A stretch of DNA of 64,000 nt from Flavobacterium gelatinilyticum (GTDB lineage Bacteria > Bacteroidota > Bacteroidia > Flavobacteriales > Flavobacteriaceae): positions 4,774,001-4,838,000 of the forward strand of contig NZ_CP114287.1 of NCBI RefSeq assembly GCF_027111295.1. The letters run 5' to 3'. The notes beneath the pieces were generated by a model, which ran no database searches, was not told where the DNA came from, and saw only the letters and a program-made list of their open reading frames with translations. Positions 1 through 8,305 of the stretch are shown in pieces; position 1 is the stretch's first letter; each line of letters starts with the position of its first letter. The translations under genes and the position numbers were made by a program.

Positions 1-2087
1 ATAATGAGGTTTCGGAATCTTTTTTCGCTTTGTTCAAGTTCTTCCTGATGATTTTTTTCGGATGTTATATCTCGTACTGTACCAATTAATTTATCAGGAC
101 TGCCGTTTTCATCATAAAAAACTTTTCCTTTTCCTTCCATCCAGTGAATCGTGTTGTCTGTCCAGATGGTTCGGGCTTCGTAATGAAGATTTCCGGATGT
201 CAGCGCATCTTTAAACGACTGATTACGGATAAACATATCATCAGGATGTAAATGCTGGAGTAATTGTTCGTGCGTCAGTTTTACATTTTCTTTGTAACCG
301 CCCACAATTTCAAGGTATCTTTGGGAATAGAACGGTTCACGGGTTTTGGCATTTAGTTCCCAGGTGCCCAGTTCACTTGCTTCTACTATTATTTTTAAAC
401 GGTCTTCGTTTTGTTCGATTTTTTTTCTTACTTCGACTTTTTCGCTTACTTCGGTTACGGTAACAATAATGCCGGATATTTCTCCATTTTCTTCACGCAA
501 AGGCGAATAAAGAAAATCAAAGTACGAAACTTCAAATTTTCCATGTCTTTTTAAAGGAACAGGCATTTCGTTTCCATAATACGGAATTCCGGTATTTAGA
601 ACATTTTCTAAAAGATCGTTTACCGTTTCTTCGACTTCGGGTATGGATTCAAACAAGGGACGTCCGATGAAACCGGATTCTTCTCGGTCTACGATTTTTA
701 AGTAGGCTTCGTTTGCAGATTCTACAATATATTGAGGGCCTCGCAGAATGGTAATTCCAAGCGGCGCCTGTTTTACGGTATCTCGGAAACGTTTATCGGC
801 AATTTCAATTTTTTTAGAAGCCATGTGCAGGTCCGTAACATCTGCCGCAGTGTTCATAACGCCGTATACATTACCGTTTGTATCGTACAAAGGGGTAAAA
901 CTGTAATGAAAATAAAAGGATTCTAATTTATTATTTATGTTGATGTTAATTTGAGCATTTTTGTTGTGGAAGGATTTTCCGGTTTTATAAACACCTTCAA
1001 TCTGCTCAAAAACCGACTGGTTTTCTAATTCCGGCAGAATTTCTTTGTATGATTTGCCAATTACATCAGGACCTTTTCCCCAGACTTCTATAATTGATTC
1101 ATTGGCCAGTTCGATCCGCATTTCTTCACCCACATAAACCCCAATAGGGAAAGGAGCATTTTCAACCAGCTGCCTTATTTTCTGTTCGCTTTCTTCAAGC
1201 TTTGTTCTGGCTACAACCTGATCGGTAACTTCTATGGCAAGCGCTACTACGCCGGAAATACTGCCGTCTGCTTCTGTTAGCGCTTCGTATACAAAATTAA
1301 CATACGTATTTTCGGTTTTTCCATTTCGAGAAAGCTGCACGAACCGTTCGTTGGCCACAAACTTTTTACCCGTTGCATATACATTCTGAATGAGTTCTTC
1401 TAATCCCTGATCTTTTATTTCCGGAAGTACATCAAAAATCGATTTATTAATAACCTTTTCAGATTCGGTTTCCCAAAGGTCAATCATTTTTTTATTGGCA
1501 ATTTCTACCACATGATCTTTTCCTCTAAAAACGCACATGGCAAGCGGCGCCTGCATGATGTTGTTTTTAAAGCGCGTATTTTTTTCTTCCAGAAGATCGG
1601 CGGCTTTTTTCTTGGCTGTTGTTTCGATAACCGTTACAAGAACACCGCCTACTTCGCCGTCTTCTTTTTTTATGGGCGAATAGGAAAAATCAAAATAACA
1701 GGTTTCGATGATTCCGTTTTTGTTTAAAGGCACCATGAAATCAGTAAAACTTACAGGTTTTCCGTGTTTTACATCATTGAAGATTTCATGTGTAAGATTC
1801 CATATTTCCGGAAAAGTTTCTTTTGGATTATTGCCAAGAGCTTCCGGATGTTTTTCTGAACCAATAATATTGCAGAAAGCGTCGTTGTATAGCTGAGTCA
1901 GTTCAAGTCCCCAGGCGATATACATGCCAAATGGGTTATTAAGCATAACCGAAACCATTGTACGCAGACTTTGAGGCCATATATCAGGACTGCCTAAAGG
2001 GGTTTTGCTCCAGTCTTTCGATCGGATTAATTCGCCCATTTCTCCGCCGTCGGCTAGAAAATAATGTTCCTCATTTGCATGGCTCAT
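1..2087 (-). CDS. Multi-PAS sensor protein, probably a histidine kinase (C-terminus outside window)
   Basis: Reading leftward from an ATG at 2087, an open frame of about 695 codons runs off the left edge. It contains at least five successive PAS/PAC units of about 125 residues each. They recognisably repeat endings such as 'YFDFSYSPI', 'GGVLVTVIETT', 'SGVVALAIEVTDQ', 'YGVMNTAADVTD', 'SGIIVTVTEVSE' and 'IGTVRDIT', and a sixth unit begins at the edge. No signal peptide or membrane segment is visible, so it is probably a cytoplasmic sensor. The kinase core (H-box, ATPase) is not in the window and is inferred from family architecture and from the response regulator encoded 12 bp upstream in the same direction. 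The two genes probably form one operon and a phosphorelay pair. The ligand or signal cannot be told from sequence. Confidence 0.85.
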   Translation of the reverse strand, partial: MSHANEEHYFLADGGEMGELIRSKDWSKTPLGSPDIWPQSLRTMVSVMLNNPFGMYIAWGLELTQLYNDAFCNIIGSEKHPEALGNNPKETFPEIWNLTHEIFNDVKHGKPVSFTDFMVPLNKNGIIETCYFDFSYSPIKKEDGEVGGVLVTVIETTAKKKAADLLEEKNTRFKNNIMQAPLAMCVFRGKDHVVEIANKKMIDLWETESEKVINKSIFDVLPEIKDQGLEELIQNVYATGKKFVANERFVQLSRNGKTENTYVNFVYEALTEADGSISGVVALAIEVTDQVVARTKLEESEQKIRQLVENAPFPIGVYVGEEMRIELANESIIEVWGKGPDVIGKSYKEILPELENQSVFEQIEGVYKTGKSFHNKNAQINININNKLESFYFHYSFTPLYDTNGNVYGVMNTAADVTDLHMASKKIEIADKRFRDTVKQAPLGITILRGPQYIVESANEAYLKIVDREESGFIGRPLFESIPEVEETVNDLLENVLNTGIPYYGNEMPVPLKRHGKFEVSYFDFLYSPLREENGEISGIIVTVTEVSEKVEVRKKIEQNEDRLKIIVEASELGTWELNAKTREPFYSQRYLEIVGGYKENVKLTHEQLLQHLHPDDMFIRNQSFKDALTSGNLHYEARTIWTDNTIHWMEGKGKVFYDENGSPDKLIGTVRDITSEKNHQEELEQSEKRFRNLI

Positions 2088-2099
2088 TTAGAAACTGGT

Positions 2100-2549
2100 T
2101 TAAGGTTGAATGACAAAGCTGCCCCTTGCAGGCTGTTTGAAATTATTTTCGGATGCAGCTATGAGGGCGTTTTCAATAACCGATTTCAGTTTTGAAAAAT
2201 CACCGGGTTTGCGAATATAAAATGTAGCGCCTTTTTCAAACATCACATCGACAATTTCGCCATCGAGCGAGGTAGAAAAAATAATGATAGGAAAATCTTT
2301 CAGCTTCTCAATCTGTCTTATTTCTGTTAGACATTCAGAACCGTTTTTCTTTGGCATGTTGAGGTCAAGAAACAGCAGATCAGGTAAATTGTCTACTGGT
2401 TTTGATGTTAGATATTCCATTAATTGAACTCCGTCATTAACAGTTACAAGAGTAGTTTTGAGTGATAATTCGTCAAGAGCTTCTTTAAAAAATGAGCAGT
2501 CATCTTCGTCATCATCAGCAAGTAAAATGTTGTAAATCTGTTGCTTCAT
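2100..2549 (-). CDS. Single-domain response regulator (CheY-like receiver)
   Basis: A 149-residue stand-alone receiver domain with no output domain. It has the acidic cluster D12-D14, the phospho-acceptor D62 in 'LFLDLNMP', the switch Ser/Thr around S92-T93 and the conserved lysine K114 in 'IRKPGD'. It is transcribed leftward just ahead of the multi-PAS sensor protein with only 12 bp between them, so the two are probably cognate. Such short receivers in Bacteroidota, often of the 'DDDEDD' type, usually relay phosphate or bind partner proteins and do not bind DNA. The family assignment is secure. The partner is inferred from gene order. Confidence 0.9.
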   Translation of the reverse strand: MKQQIYNILLADDDEDDCSFFKEALDELSLKTTLVTVNDGVQLMEYLTSKPVDNLPDLLFLDLNMPKKNGSECLTEIRQIEKLKDFPIIIFSTSLDGEIVDVMFEKGATFYIRKPGDFSKLKSVIENALIAASENNFKQPARGSFVIQP

Positions 2550-3053
2550 GTGGTATTAAAAATTTATTACAGGCAATTATTTTATTTTTCTCTGCAGGTA
2601 TATGATTAAGTTTGGAGGGAAAAATTTTAAAAAAAATATCCATAAAATTAACTTATTTAATTGAGAATTTCCAAAGTATTTGTCTTAATAATTTTATGAA
2701 TCGTTTTTTTATCACAAATATGATGCATCAAAATACAAATTTAAAATGCCTGCAGGAACAATTTAAATCAAAAATATGCGTTATAATTTTACGACTGTAT
2801 TTCTTCATAGTCTCAAACTCCCTTATTTTACTGCCCTTTACACAGTTTAGACTGTATAAACATTCTACAAAGTGTGAAAATATTATACACATTGATTGTG
2901 TGTAATAAAACGTAATTGCTTCAATTTCAGTTTGAAACCGAAATGGCACACCGCTTGCAAATTGGGTTAATGTCTTTTTGTAACAACAAATGAAAACAAC
3001 AAAAAGAGCCAATTATTTAAAAGCCATTTTAGTAGAATTAATACAACAGGAAC
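2550..3053. other. Divergent intergenic region of about 500 bp
   Basis: Very AT-rich spacer between the leftward response regulator and the rightward glycosyltransferase. It holds the sigma-54 promoter at 2944-2959 and several short dyads upstream of it. These are GTTTA..TAAAC near 2847-2863, GTGTG..TACAC near 2875-2891, ACACA..TGTGT near 2887-2902, and TTTC-GTTT/AAAC-GAAA near 2927-2945. Short open frames here on both strands overlap one another and have no convincing protein character. Confidence 0.6.
2944..2959 (+). promoter_or_regulatory. Sigma-54 (RpoN) promoter, -24/-12 type
   Basis: The sequence TGGCACACCGCTTGCA matches the sigma-54 consensus TGGCAC-N5-TTGCA at every conserved position. 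The GG and GC doublets are correctly spaced. The predicted start is about 12 bp after the GC, near 2970, giving a leader of about 84 nt before the glycosyltransferase ATG at 3054. Sigma-54 promoters need an enhancer-binding protein. The upstream dyads in 2840-2945 are candidate enhancer sites. Confidence 0.8.
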
Positions 3054-3139
3054 ATGGAAAGCGAAACAATTATCTCGAAACAATTTTATTCAAGCGGCAC
3101 AATAAGCAGCGATGCCCAATTACGAACTCCAATTTTTAA
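2990..3139 (+). CDS. Possible 49-residue leader ORF overlapping the glycosyltransferase start
   Basis: An ATG at 2990, about 20 nt after the predicted sigma-54 start point, opens a 49-codon frame. It is rich in Lys, Asn and Gln, begins MKTTKRANYLKAILVELIQQ, and ends at a TAA at 3137-3139. It is out of frame with, and overlaps by 86 nt, the glycosyltransferase that starts at 3054. It has no signal peptide and no known domain. It could be a translational leader or a chance frame. If the long N-terminal extension of the glycosyltransferase is not real, this frame becomes more plausible. Confidence 0.25.
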   Translation: MKTTKRANYLKAILVELIQQEHGKRNNYLETILFKRHNKQRCPITNSNF

Positions 3140-4508
3140 CATCAATACTAAATCTGAAAAAGCACAGCCTGAAAAGGTACATGTTGAAAGACCGGCAAGC
3201 AAAAGAGGTCTTGCTATAATCATAGCAACATTACTTTTACTTTTTGCAGGAGTTTTTATGGTTTTTCAGTTTCAGCCGGATTTTGACCAGCTGCATTTAG
3301 AAAGATTAAACTCAACGGGCGGTATGATATTTTTAGCCATTACCATTTCGTTATTTGTTTTTAAAGGAAGTATGTTTTTATACAACTTGTACCTTTATTT
3401 AAGATATAAACCAATCGAATCAGTATCTGACGAATTACTGCCGACTGTTACGGTAATCGTACCGGCTTATAATGAAGGTAAACTGGTTTACGAAACCTTA
3501 ATGAGTCTTGCAGAAAGCGATTTCCCGGAGCACAAATTAGAGCTTTTGGCTATCGACGATGGAAGTAAAGATGATACCTGGTACTGGATTCAGCAGGCAA
3601 AAGTAAAATTAGGAGATCGTGTTTCGATTTTTCAGCAGCCAAAGAACAAAGGAAAACGTCACGCACTTTACCGTGGATTCAACCTTGGAAAAGGAGAAAT
3701 CTTTGTAACGGTTGACAGTGATTCTATCGTGAAAAAAGATACTTTGAGAAACTTGGTAAGTCCGTTTGTTGTAGACGAAAAATGTGGTGCCGTTGCCGGA
3801 AATGTTCAGGTTTTGAACAACGAAAAAGCAATTTTACCAAAAATGCTTAACGTAAGTTTTGTAATGAGTTTTGAGTTTATGCGTTCTGCTGAAAGTATGC
3901 TGGGATCTGTACTTTGTACACCGGGAGCTTTGGCCGCTTACAGAAGTACAGCTGTATTTGCCTGCCTTCCGGAATGGATCGAACAGACATTTATGGGACA
4001 GCCATCGGATATTGGCGAAGATAGAGCCATGACCAACATGATCCTAAAACAAGGACATCACGTATTGTTTCAGCGTAATTCGTATGTGTTAACAAACGTT
4101 CCTGAAAGCTACAAAGGTTTATATAAAATGTTTATAAGATGGGGAAGAAGTAATGTTCGTGAAAACATTATGATGGCAAAATATGTTTGGAAAGACTTTA
4201 GAAAAGAATCCAAATTTGGAGCAAGATTATTGTTTACAGAACAATTTTTGAGAATTTTAATGACAATGCCATTCTTTATTTTCATGTTCTATTTTATTGC
4301 AACACACCCATTATTATTTATCAGCTCTGCGCTGCTGGGTATTTTGATCGTGTCTAGTTTTTCAGCATTCTTTTATGCTAAAAAATATTCACTAGGAGAA
4401 TCATTCTGGGCATATTCGTATAGTGTTTTCTACACATTCGCATTATTCTGGATCGCTCCGTATTCAATCCTTACAGCTCACAAAAGAGGCTGGTTGACCA
4501 GAGGTTAA
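3054..4508 (+). CDS. Processive family-2 glycosyltransferase (hyaluronan/PNAG/NodC-like membrane synthase)
   Basis: 484 residues. After an unusual hydrophilic N-terminus of about 50 residues come two membrane segments (about 52-73 and 91-113). The GT-A domain follows, with 'VIVPAYNE' (134-141), 'IDDGSKDD' (167-174), the metal-binding 'DSDS' (221-224), 'GEDRAM' (321-326) holding the catalytic base Asp, and 'IRWGRSN' (361-367), which corresponds to the (Q/R)xxRW motif of processive synthases. Three further membrane segments follow (about 398-418, 421-442, 452-475). The enzyme should polymerise a beta-linked sugar from a nucleotide sugar and thread it through the membrane. The sugar cannot be predicted. 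It stands alone between a sigma-54 promoter and a strong terminator, so it is a single-gene unit under activator control. No PilZ or deacetylase neighbour is seen. Confidence 0.85.
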   Translation: MESETIISKQFYSSGTISSDAQLRTPIFNINTKSEKAQPEKVHVERPASKRGLAIIIATLLLLFAGVFMVFQFQPDFDQLHLERLNSTGGMIFLAITISLFVFKGSMFLYNLYLYLRYKPIESVSDELLPTVTVIVPAYNEGKLVYETLMSLAESDFPEHKLELLAIDDGSKDDTWYWIQQAKVKLGDRVSIFQQPKNKGKRHALYRGFNLGKGEIFVTVDSDSIVKKDTLRNLVSPFVVDEKCGAVAGNVQVLNNEKAILPKMLNVSFVMSFEFMRSAESMLGSVLCTPGALAAYRSTAVFACLPEWIEQTFMGQPSDIGEDRAMTNMILKQGHHVLFQRNSYVLTNVPESYKGLYKMFIRWGRSNVRENIMMAKYVWKDFRKESKFGARLLFTEQFLRILMTMPFFIFMFYFIATHPLLFISSALLGILIVSSFSAFFYAKKYSLGESFWAYSYSVFYTFALFWIAPYSILTAHKRGWLTRG

Positions 4509-4543
4509 GAAATTTCCGCAACTACTATTATATTAATCCCCGA

Positions 4544-4576
4544 AAAGCTCCTGTCCCACAAAACAGGAGCTTTTTA
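4544..4576 (+). terminator. Rho-independent terminator after the glycosyltransferase
   Basis: A perfect 12-bp stem, AAAAGCTCCTGT at 4544-4555 and ACAGGAGCTTTT at 4564-4575, encloses an 8-nt loop and runs into a T-rich tail. Confidence 0.9.
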
Positions 4577-4601
4577 TTTATTATATGTTAAAGCTGTTTT
4601 T

Positions 4602-4982
4602 TTATTTTGTCCGGTATTGATTCCTTTTCCAGAGGTAAACCGAAATAGCATTGACGAAAGCCAGAATCCATAAAACGGGACTCGTAAAAAAGCTTTCATA
4701 ACTTCTTCCGTTTGGGATTTCTACAAAAGGAACTGTGATAATAACATCCAGAACCAAAGCCGTAACCGACATTATAATTCCCAATTTCAAGCCGTTCATT
4801 TCATTTTTGCGATAAAATAATTTGGCAGAGCCGATGGCAAAAAAGATAATCAGGAAAGCGGTAATAGCAGACTGTACGTAAAATGAATCTTTTACAACGG
4901 GAACTTTCTCTAATATATAGAAAGATAAACTCACGCCAATCCAAACTAAAATTCCAGAAGATAAGGCGCTAAGATATTTCAT
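4602..4982 (-). CDS. Small four-helix membrane protein (DUF5367-like)
   Basis: The open frame can be extended to 5120, but the upstream part lies entirely inside the preceding gene. The natural start is the ATG at 4982 (MKYLSALSSG), giving 126 residues and a 14-bp overlap with the end of the NAD(P)-binding gene, typical of translational coupling. Four hydrophobic segments are seen at about residues 5-25, 37-56, 66-87 and 100-117. The overall look resembles the DUF5367 family of Bacteroidota, an assignment from memory that a profile search should confirm. Function unknown. The coupling suggests it is made together with the NmrA-like protein. Confidence 0.65.
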   Translation of the reverse strand: MKYLSALSSGILVWIGVSLSFYILEKVPVVKDSFYVQSAITAFLIIFFAIGSAKLFYRKNEMNGLKLGIIMSVTALVLDVIITVPFVEIPNGRSYESFFTSPVLWILAFVNAISVYLWKRNQYRTK

Positions 4983-5817
4983 GATCTTTGTTTTCAGGAT
5001 TCCAGATTCCGGTTTGGGCTGTTTCTTCTGCGTAAGCGGTAAATTCTCTGGCTTTTCGGGCCAAAACTTTTTCAATATCGTGAGTAACAGATGCATTTCT
5101 ACCGTCCAAAACTTCTTCAAACAAATAATTCACCAGCCAGATATGATCTTCAGGAACCTGATAATCTCGTAACATCTGTTTGTAATCTTCTAATGATAAA
5201 GGCTGAAAAGTGATATTTCTGCCGCTTGCGAGAGCAATTTCGTTTACACAATCTTTAAAAGTCAATAATCTCGGACCTGTTAATTCGTAGGTTTTGCCGT
5301 TATGATTATCGTCTAAAAGTACTTTAGTTACAACATCGGCAATATCATCGGCATCTGTAAAAGGTTCAAGCGCTTCGGCTCTTGGAAGTGCGACAATTCC
5401 GTGAAGAATAGGATCCAGGAAAAAGCTTTCGCTAAAATTCTGATTGAACCAGCTGGCACGAACGATAGTCCAGTTTTTGGCATTTTTCTTTACGATTTCT
5501 TCGCAGACCTGCGCTTCTTTTTCGCCTCTTCCGGAAAGTAATACCATTTTTTCAACTCCCGATTCTGTGGCAAGACGACTGAAATTTTCTATGGCATCAG
5601 CAGCAAAAGGCACAGCCAGATCAGGCTGAAAAGTAATGTAAACGCTGTCGATTCCGTTTAGAATTTTGGACCATGTTTGCGGATTTTCCCAGTCAAACGG
5701 GATTTCTTCAGATCTTGAACCCAGACGAAGTTCTACATCAGGATTGTTTTTTAATCTTTCAGCCACTCTGCGTCCTGTTTTTCCGGTGGAACCCAGAACT
5801 AAAATTTTCTTTTTCAT
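4969..5817 (-). CDS. NmrA-like NAD(P)-binding protein (atypical SDR)
   Basis: The open frame reaches 5874, but the ATG at 5817 places the Rossmann glycine motif (GSTGKTG) at residues 8-14, as in the family, so 282 residues is preferred. The fold is that of the NmrA / azoreductase-type atypical short-chain dehydrogenases. The strand 'ILVLGSTG', a second acidic strand 'VELRLGSRSEEIPFDW', the active-site-region motif 'VLLSGRG', and the later 'DDIADV' and 'TYELTGP' elements all agree. It may be a redox sensor or a quinone/flavin-type reductase. The catalytic Tyr-x-x-x-Lys of classical SDRs is not evident. It lies 75 bp downstream of the AraC regulator gene, in the same direction, which suggests control by that regulator. 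Confidence 0.8.
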   Translation of the reverse strand: MKKKILVLGSTGKTGRRVAERLKNNPDVELRLGSRSEEIPFDWENPQTWSKILNGIDSVYITFQPDLAVPFAADAIENFSRLATESGVEKMVLLSGRGEKEAQVCEEIVKKNAKNWTIVRASWFNQNFSESFFLDPILHGIVALPRAEALEPFTDADDIADVVTKVLLDDNHNGKTYELTGPRLLTFKDCVNEIALASGRNITFQPLSLEDYKQMLRDYQVPEDHIWLVNYLFEEVLDGRNASVTHDIEKVLARKAREFTAYAEETAQTGIWNPENKDHEIS

Positions 5818-5892
5818 ATCAGTTTCTTTTTTTTGATTGATTACTGATACAAAGCTGCTGTGATTAAGGCACAATCATTTGTCGCAAAAGAA

Positions 5893-6771
5893 TTATGATT
5901 TGTTTGAAAAGAATTGTTGTTTGACATCATTCGGGCGCATGCCGAATTTTTTATGAAAGGCATTCGAAAAAGAGCTTAAACTTTCGTACCCTACTTCCCA
6001 AGCCGATTCCTGAACTGTTTTTTCGCTTTCGCGGAGGAGTTCATACGCTTTATTGAGCCGTTCTTCCTGAATGTATTTGAAAACCGGAATTCCGAATAAT
6101 TCCTTGAAATTCCTTTTCAGCTTATTGCTGTTGAGCCCCACCATCTGCGATAATTGACTGATCGACGGCGGTGTGCAATAATTGGTCGTTACGATTTCTT
6201 TGGCCTGAAAGAGTTTGTTTTTATCGATTTCGGATAAATCTGTTTTTTTGTCTGAAGTTAAAAGCGCAAAGAAATGGGCGAGGAGCTCATTAACCTGACT
6301 TTTTAAAAACAACAGTCTGGTGTTTCCGGTATACGGAGTCGAAAAGATCTTTTGAACCGCCAATTGCATTTCGAGTGTCATATAAAAGGAAGGGCCTTTT
6401 ACAAAATGCTCCTCGGGATTTAATAATTGAGGCAGATAATTTTCGAAAATTTCCCTTTCGGCCTGCGAAAGTGTGTTGAGGTTTTTCAGTTTTGTAAAAA
6501 TACTGATGGACTGTAAAGGTTTATCGGGTTCGATCTTATGCGAGAACTCCACTTTTTGATTTCCGAAAAAACAAATCGCCAGTCCGGTTGTATTCACCAG
6601 ATATTTAGTCTGCTGATTGTGTTTGATTTCCAGCTCAACATTTCCCGAACCATAAAAAGCAAAACCCACTGCATCGCCGTCGATTTCGCATTTCTGCACA
6701 ATCGTTTTATTGGTATTCGACTGTTCGATTAAAACTATAAAGTCGTTAAGTTCAATGATATCGGTTGTCAT
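5893..6771 (-). CDS. AraC-family transcriptional regulator
   Basis: 292 residues. The C-terminal 95 residues hold the two helix-turn-helix motifs of the AraC/XylS DNA-binding domain. The first is around 'SISQLSQMVGLNSNKLKRNF', then 'IPVFKYIQEERLNKAYELL', and the second around 'VQESAWEVGYESLSSFSNAF' followed by the family hallmark 'FGMRPNDVK'. The N-terminal 190 residues are a sensor domain without clear relatives. It heads a leftward three-gene group with an NmrA-like NAD(P)-binding protein and a small membrane protein, so it probably controls these genes. The family is certain; the effector is unknown. Confidence 0.9.
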   Translation of the reverse strand: MTTDIIELNDFIVLIEQSNTNKTIVQKCEIDGDAVGFAFYGSGNVELEIKHNQQTKYLVNTTGLAICFFGNQKVEFSHKIEPDKPLQSISIFTKLKNLNTLSQAEREIFENYLPQLLNPEEHFVKGPSFYMTLEMQLAVQKIFSTPYTGNTRLLFLKSQVNELLAHFFALLTSDKKTDLSEIDKNKLFQAKEIVTTNYCTPPSISQLSQMVGLNSNKLKRNFKELFGIPVFKYIQEERLNKAYELLRESEKTVQESAWEVGYESLSSFSNAFHKKFGMRPNDVKQQFFSNKS

Positions 6772-6971
6772 GGGGTTGGTTGAGGTTTGAATAAAATGCC
6801 TGAAAAGTTAAGGTTTATTTTTTAATTTAAACTTGTTAGAAGAATTGTGTTTTTTGTTTTACACTAAATAAATCATCTAATAGAGAATAGTTTGCAGTTA
6901 AAAATGGCTCTCACAATCCCAGATTAAAACTAATTTTGGATAGATTCCGTATATAATATAAAATACGAATC

Positions 6972-7235
6972 ATGACTGCAAATTCCTACCTTCTGCCATC
7001 TGCGATATATAAATATCTTTCCATCAACGACGACCGTTCCGTACCTTTTGAGGAACTGTGCCTCTTTCTGTACACTTTAGGAAGCGAAGACGCTTTTTCT
7101 TTTGAAGTTTTTTCTGCTGAAAAAAGCTATAAGACCCGCGTAATGGATATATTGATTTTTCTTTCGGATATTAATCTCATCACTTTGGATCAAGTTACAG
7201 ACGAAAGTGTTATTAATAAGCTGTGCAGGAATTAA
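6972..7235 (+). CDS. Hypothetical protein, 87 residues
   Basis: A short cytoplasmic-looking protein rich in aromatic and acidic residues (MTANSYLLPS..., ending VINKLCRN), with no signal peptide or membrane segment and no domain I recognise. Its codon use looks like that of a real gene. A TAATTTTG motif near 6930, matching the flavobacterial -7 box TAnnTTTG, lies at a suitable distance upstream, although no well-spaced -33 TTG accompanies it. It is divergent from the AraC gene. The 290 bp after it show no supported feature. Confidence 0.5.
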   Translation: MTANSYLLPSAIYKYLSINDDRSVPFEELCLFLYTLGSEDAFSFEVFSAEKSYKTRVMDILIFLSDINLITLDQVTDESVINKLCRN

Positions 7236-7527
7236 TTTTTGTCTTTTCTTTAGTGCAGTTTGTGCGAAAAAATAATATGTAAAAGGTATAATTACTGTTT
7301 TGGTCTGGGCTCAGGAAAAATTAGTTTTTTAAATTTGCAACTGTCGGAAAAGTTGTGTTTTTGTCAATATCACAAATCTATTTCTAAAAAATGTACTGAA
7401 ACTGTATAATACAGTAATGAAGATGTTTTTTACGGATTGTGTTATTTTTTTAATGCTAATTATTACCTTTGAATTATGAGCACGTTATCAAGACCACAGC
7501 ATATAGGGATTTCAAAATCTCATGTCA

Positions 7528-7743
7528 CTAACTTTGAAACACTACCTCTATTTTGAAAACATCCGTATTAAAAAAGAGATTAGTCCTATAGCTATACCAA
7601 ATATAACCACTCCTAAAAATACTTTAAACATAATTTCGAAATCAAAATAAACAAAACCTGCAATTATAAAAAATATTACTCCAAAAAATGTATTTATTGC
7701 GTCAGGGTTATTATTAATATATTTTTTTATTTTTTTTCATCAT
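7528..7743 (-). pseudogene. Frameshifted two-helix membrane protein, probable orphan immunity protein
   Basis: Two in-frame ATGs at 7743 and 7740 start a Lys/Asn-rich N-terminus that hits a stop within nine codons. Dropping one base in the A-runs near 7715-7735 opens a continuous frame to 7528. That frame encodes two hydrophobic helices ('FFGVIFFIIAGFVYF' and 'VFLGVVIFGIAIGLISFF'). The start overlaps the end of the Rhs C-terminal remnant, the usual place for an immunity gene. Decay is seen directly; the immunity role is inferred from position. Confidence 0.5.
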
Positions 7744-8305
7744 TTCTCCTCTACTTTTTCTTTTATTTGCAACTGTCGATGCAGTGCCAGATGAAACGGC
7801 AGCTCTTTTTCTAACATAACTTTCCAATTTCTTTAATTGCTGCGCTAACATTTGCTTTCGCTTTAGAAGCCACATTAGATTTTCCTCGAGCTATATTCTT
7901 TTCAGTGTTAACTGCAGTTGTTATTTTTTTTACCTGTTGGAGAGTTTAGCGCTCTTTTTTCTACTTTACTTGCAATACCAGATGCTATTCTTCCAGAACC
8001 AACGTCAATAAGTGTACTTCCTACTAAAACTTTACCTTCTTTAATCGCTTAGACTTGCGACGCTAACTCCTGTATTAGTAGTAACATCAAAAGCTAATTT
8101 TGCTGCTCTAGATGCATTTTTATATTGATTTAAAGATGAGGTATCTCCACTTATACCGCCGGCAACAGCTGAAACAAAAATAGAAGTTTTATCAACCTCG
8201 TCAATGCATCTCCCAAATCTTTACCTTGAGCCAGCAACTTGAAGACCATAATCAACACCAGCACCTATTACAAAAAAAACAACAAGCTGGGCATCTGCCA
8301 TCAGG
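7744..8305 (-). pseudogene. Remnant of an Rhs C-terminal toxin region, several frameshifts
   Basis: Read leftward, fragments in changing frames resemble an Rhs post-core segment. A 'DPDG'-like end of the Rhs core near 8300 is followed by pieces reading 'VIGAGVDYGLQVAG', 'FVSAVAGGISGDTSSLNQYK', 'AAKLAFDVTTNTGVSVAS', 'KEGKVLVGSTLIDVGSGRIA' and 'SNVASKAKANVSAAIKE'. At least three frameshifts or stops break it. The Rhs core itself is missing: the sequence joins directly to an IS1-type transposase remnant at about 8305, so the element has replaced or deleted the core. Not functional. Confidence 0.6.

Noticed and set aside
2612..3012. Overlapping open frames on both strands (97 and 94 codons) in the gap before the glycosyltransferase
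   Set aside because: They overlap each other, have no domain or signal peptide of sense, and cover the sigma-54 promoter region. AT-rich chance frames.
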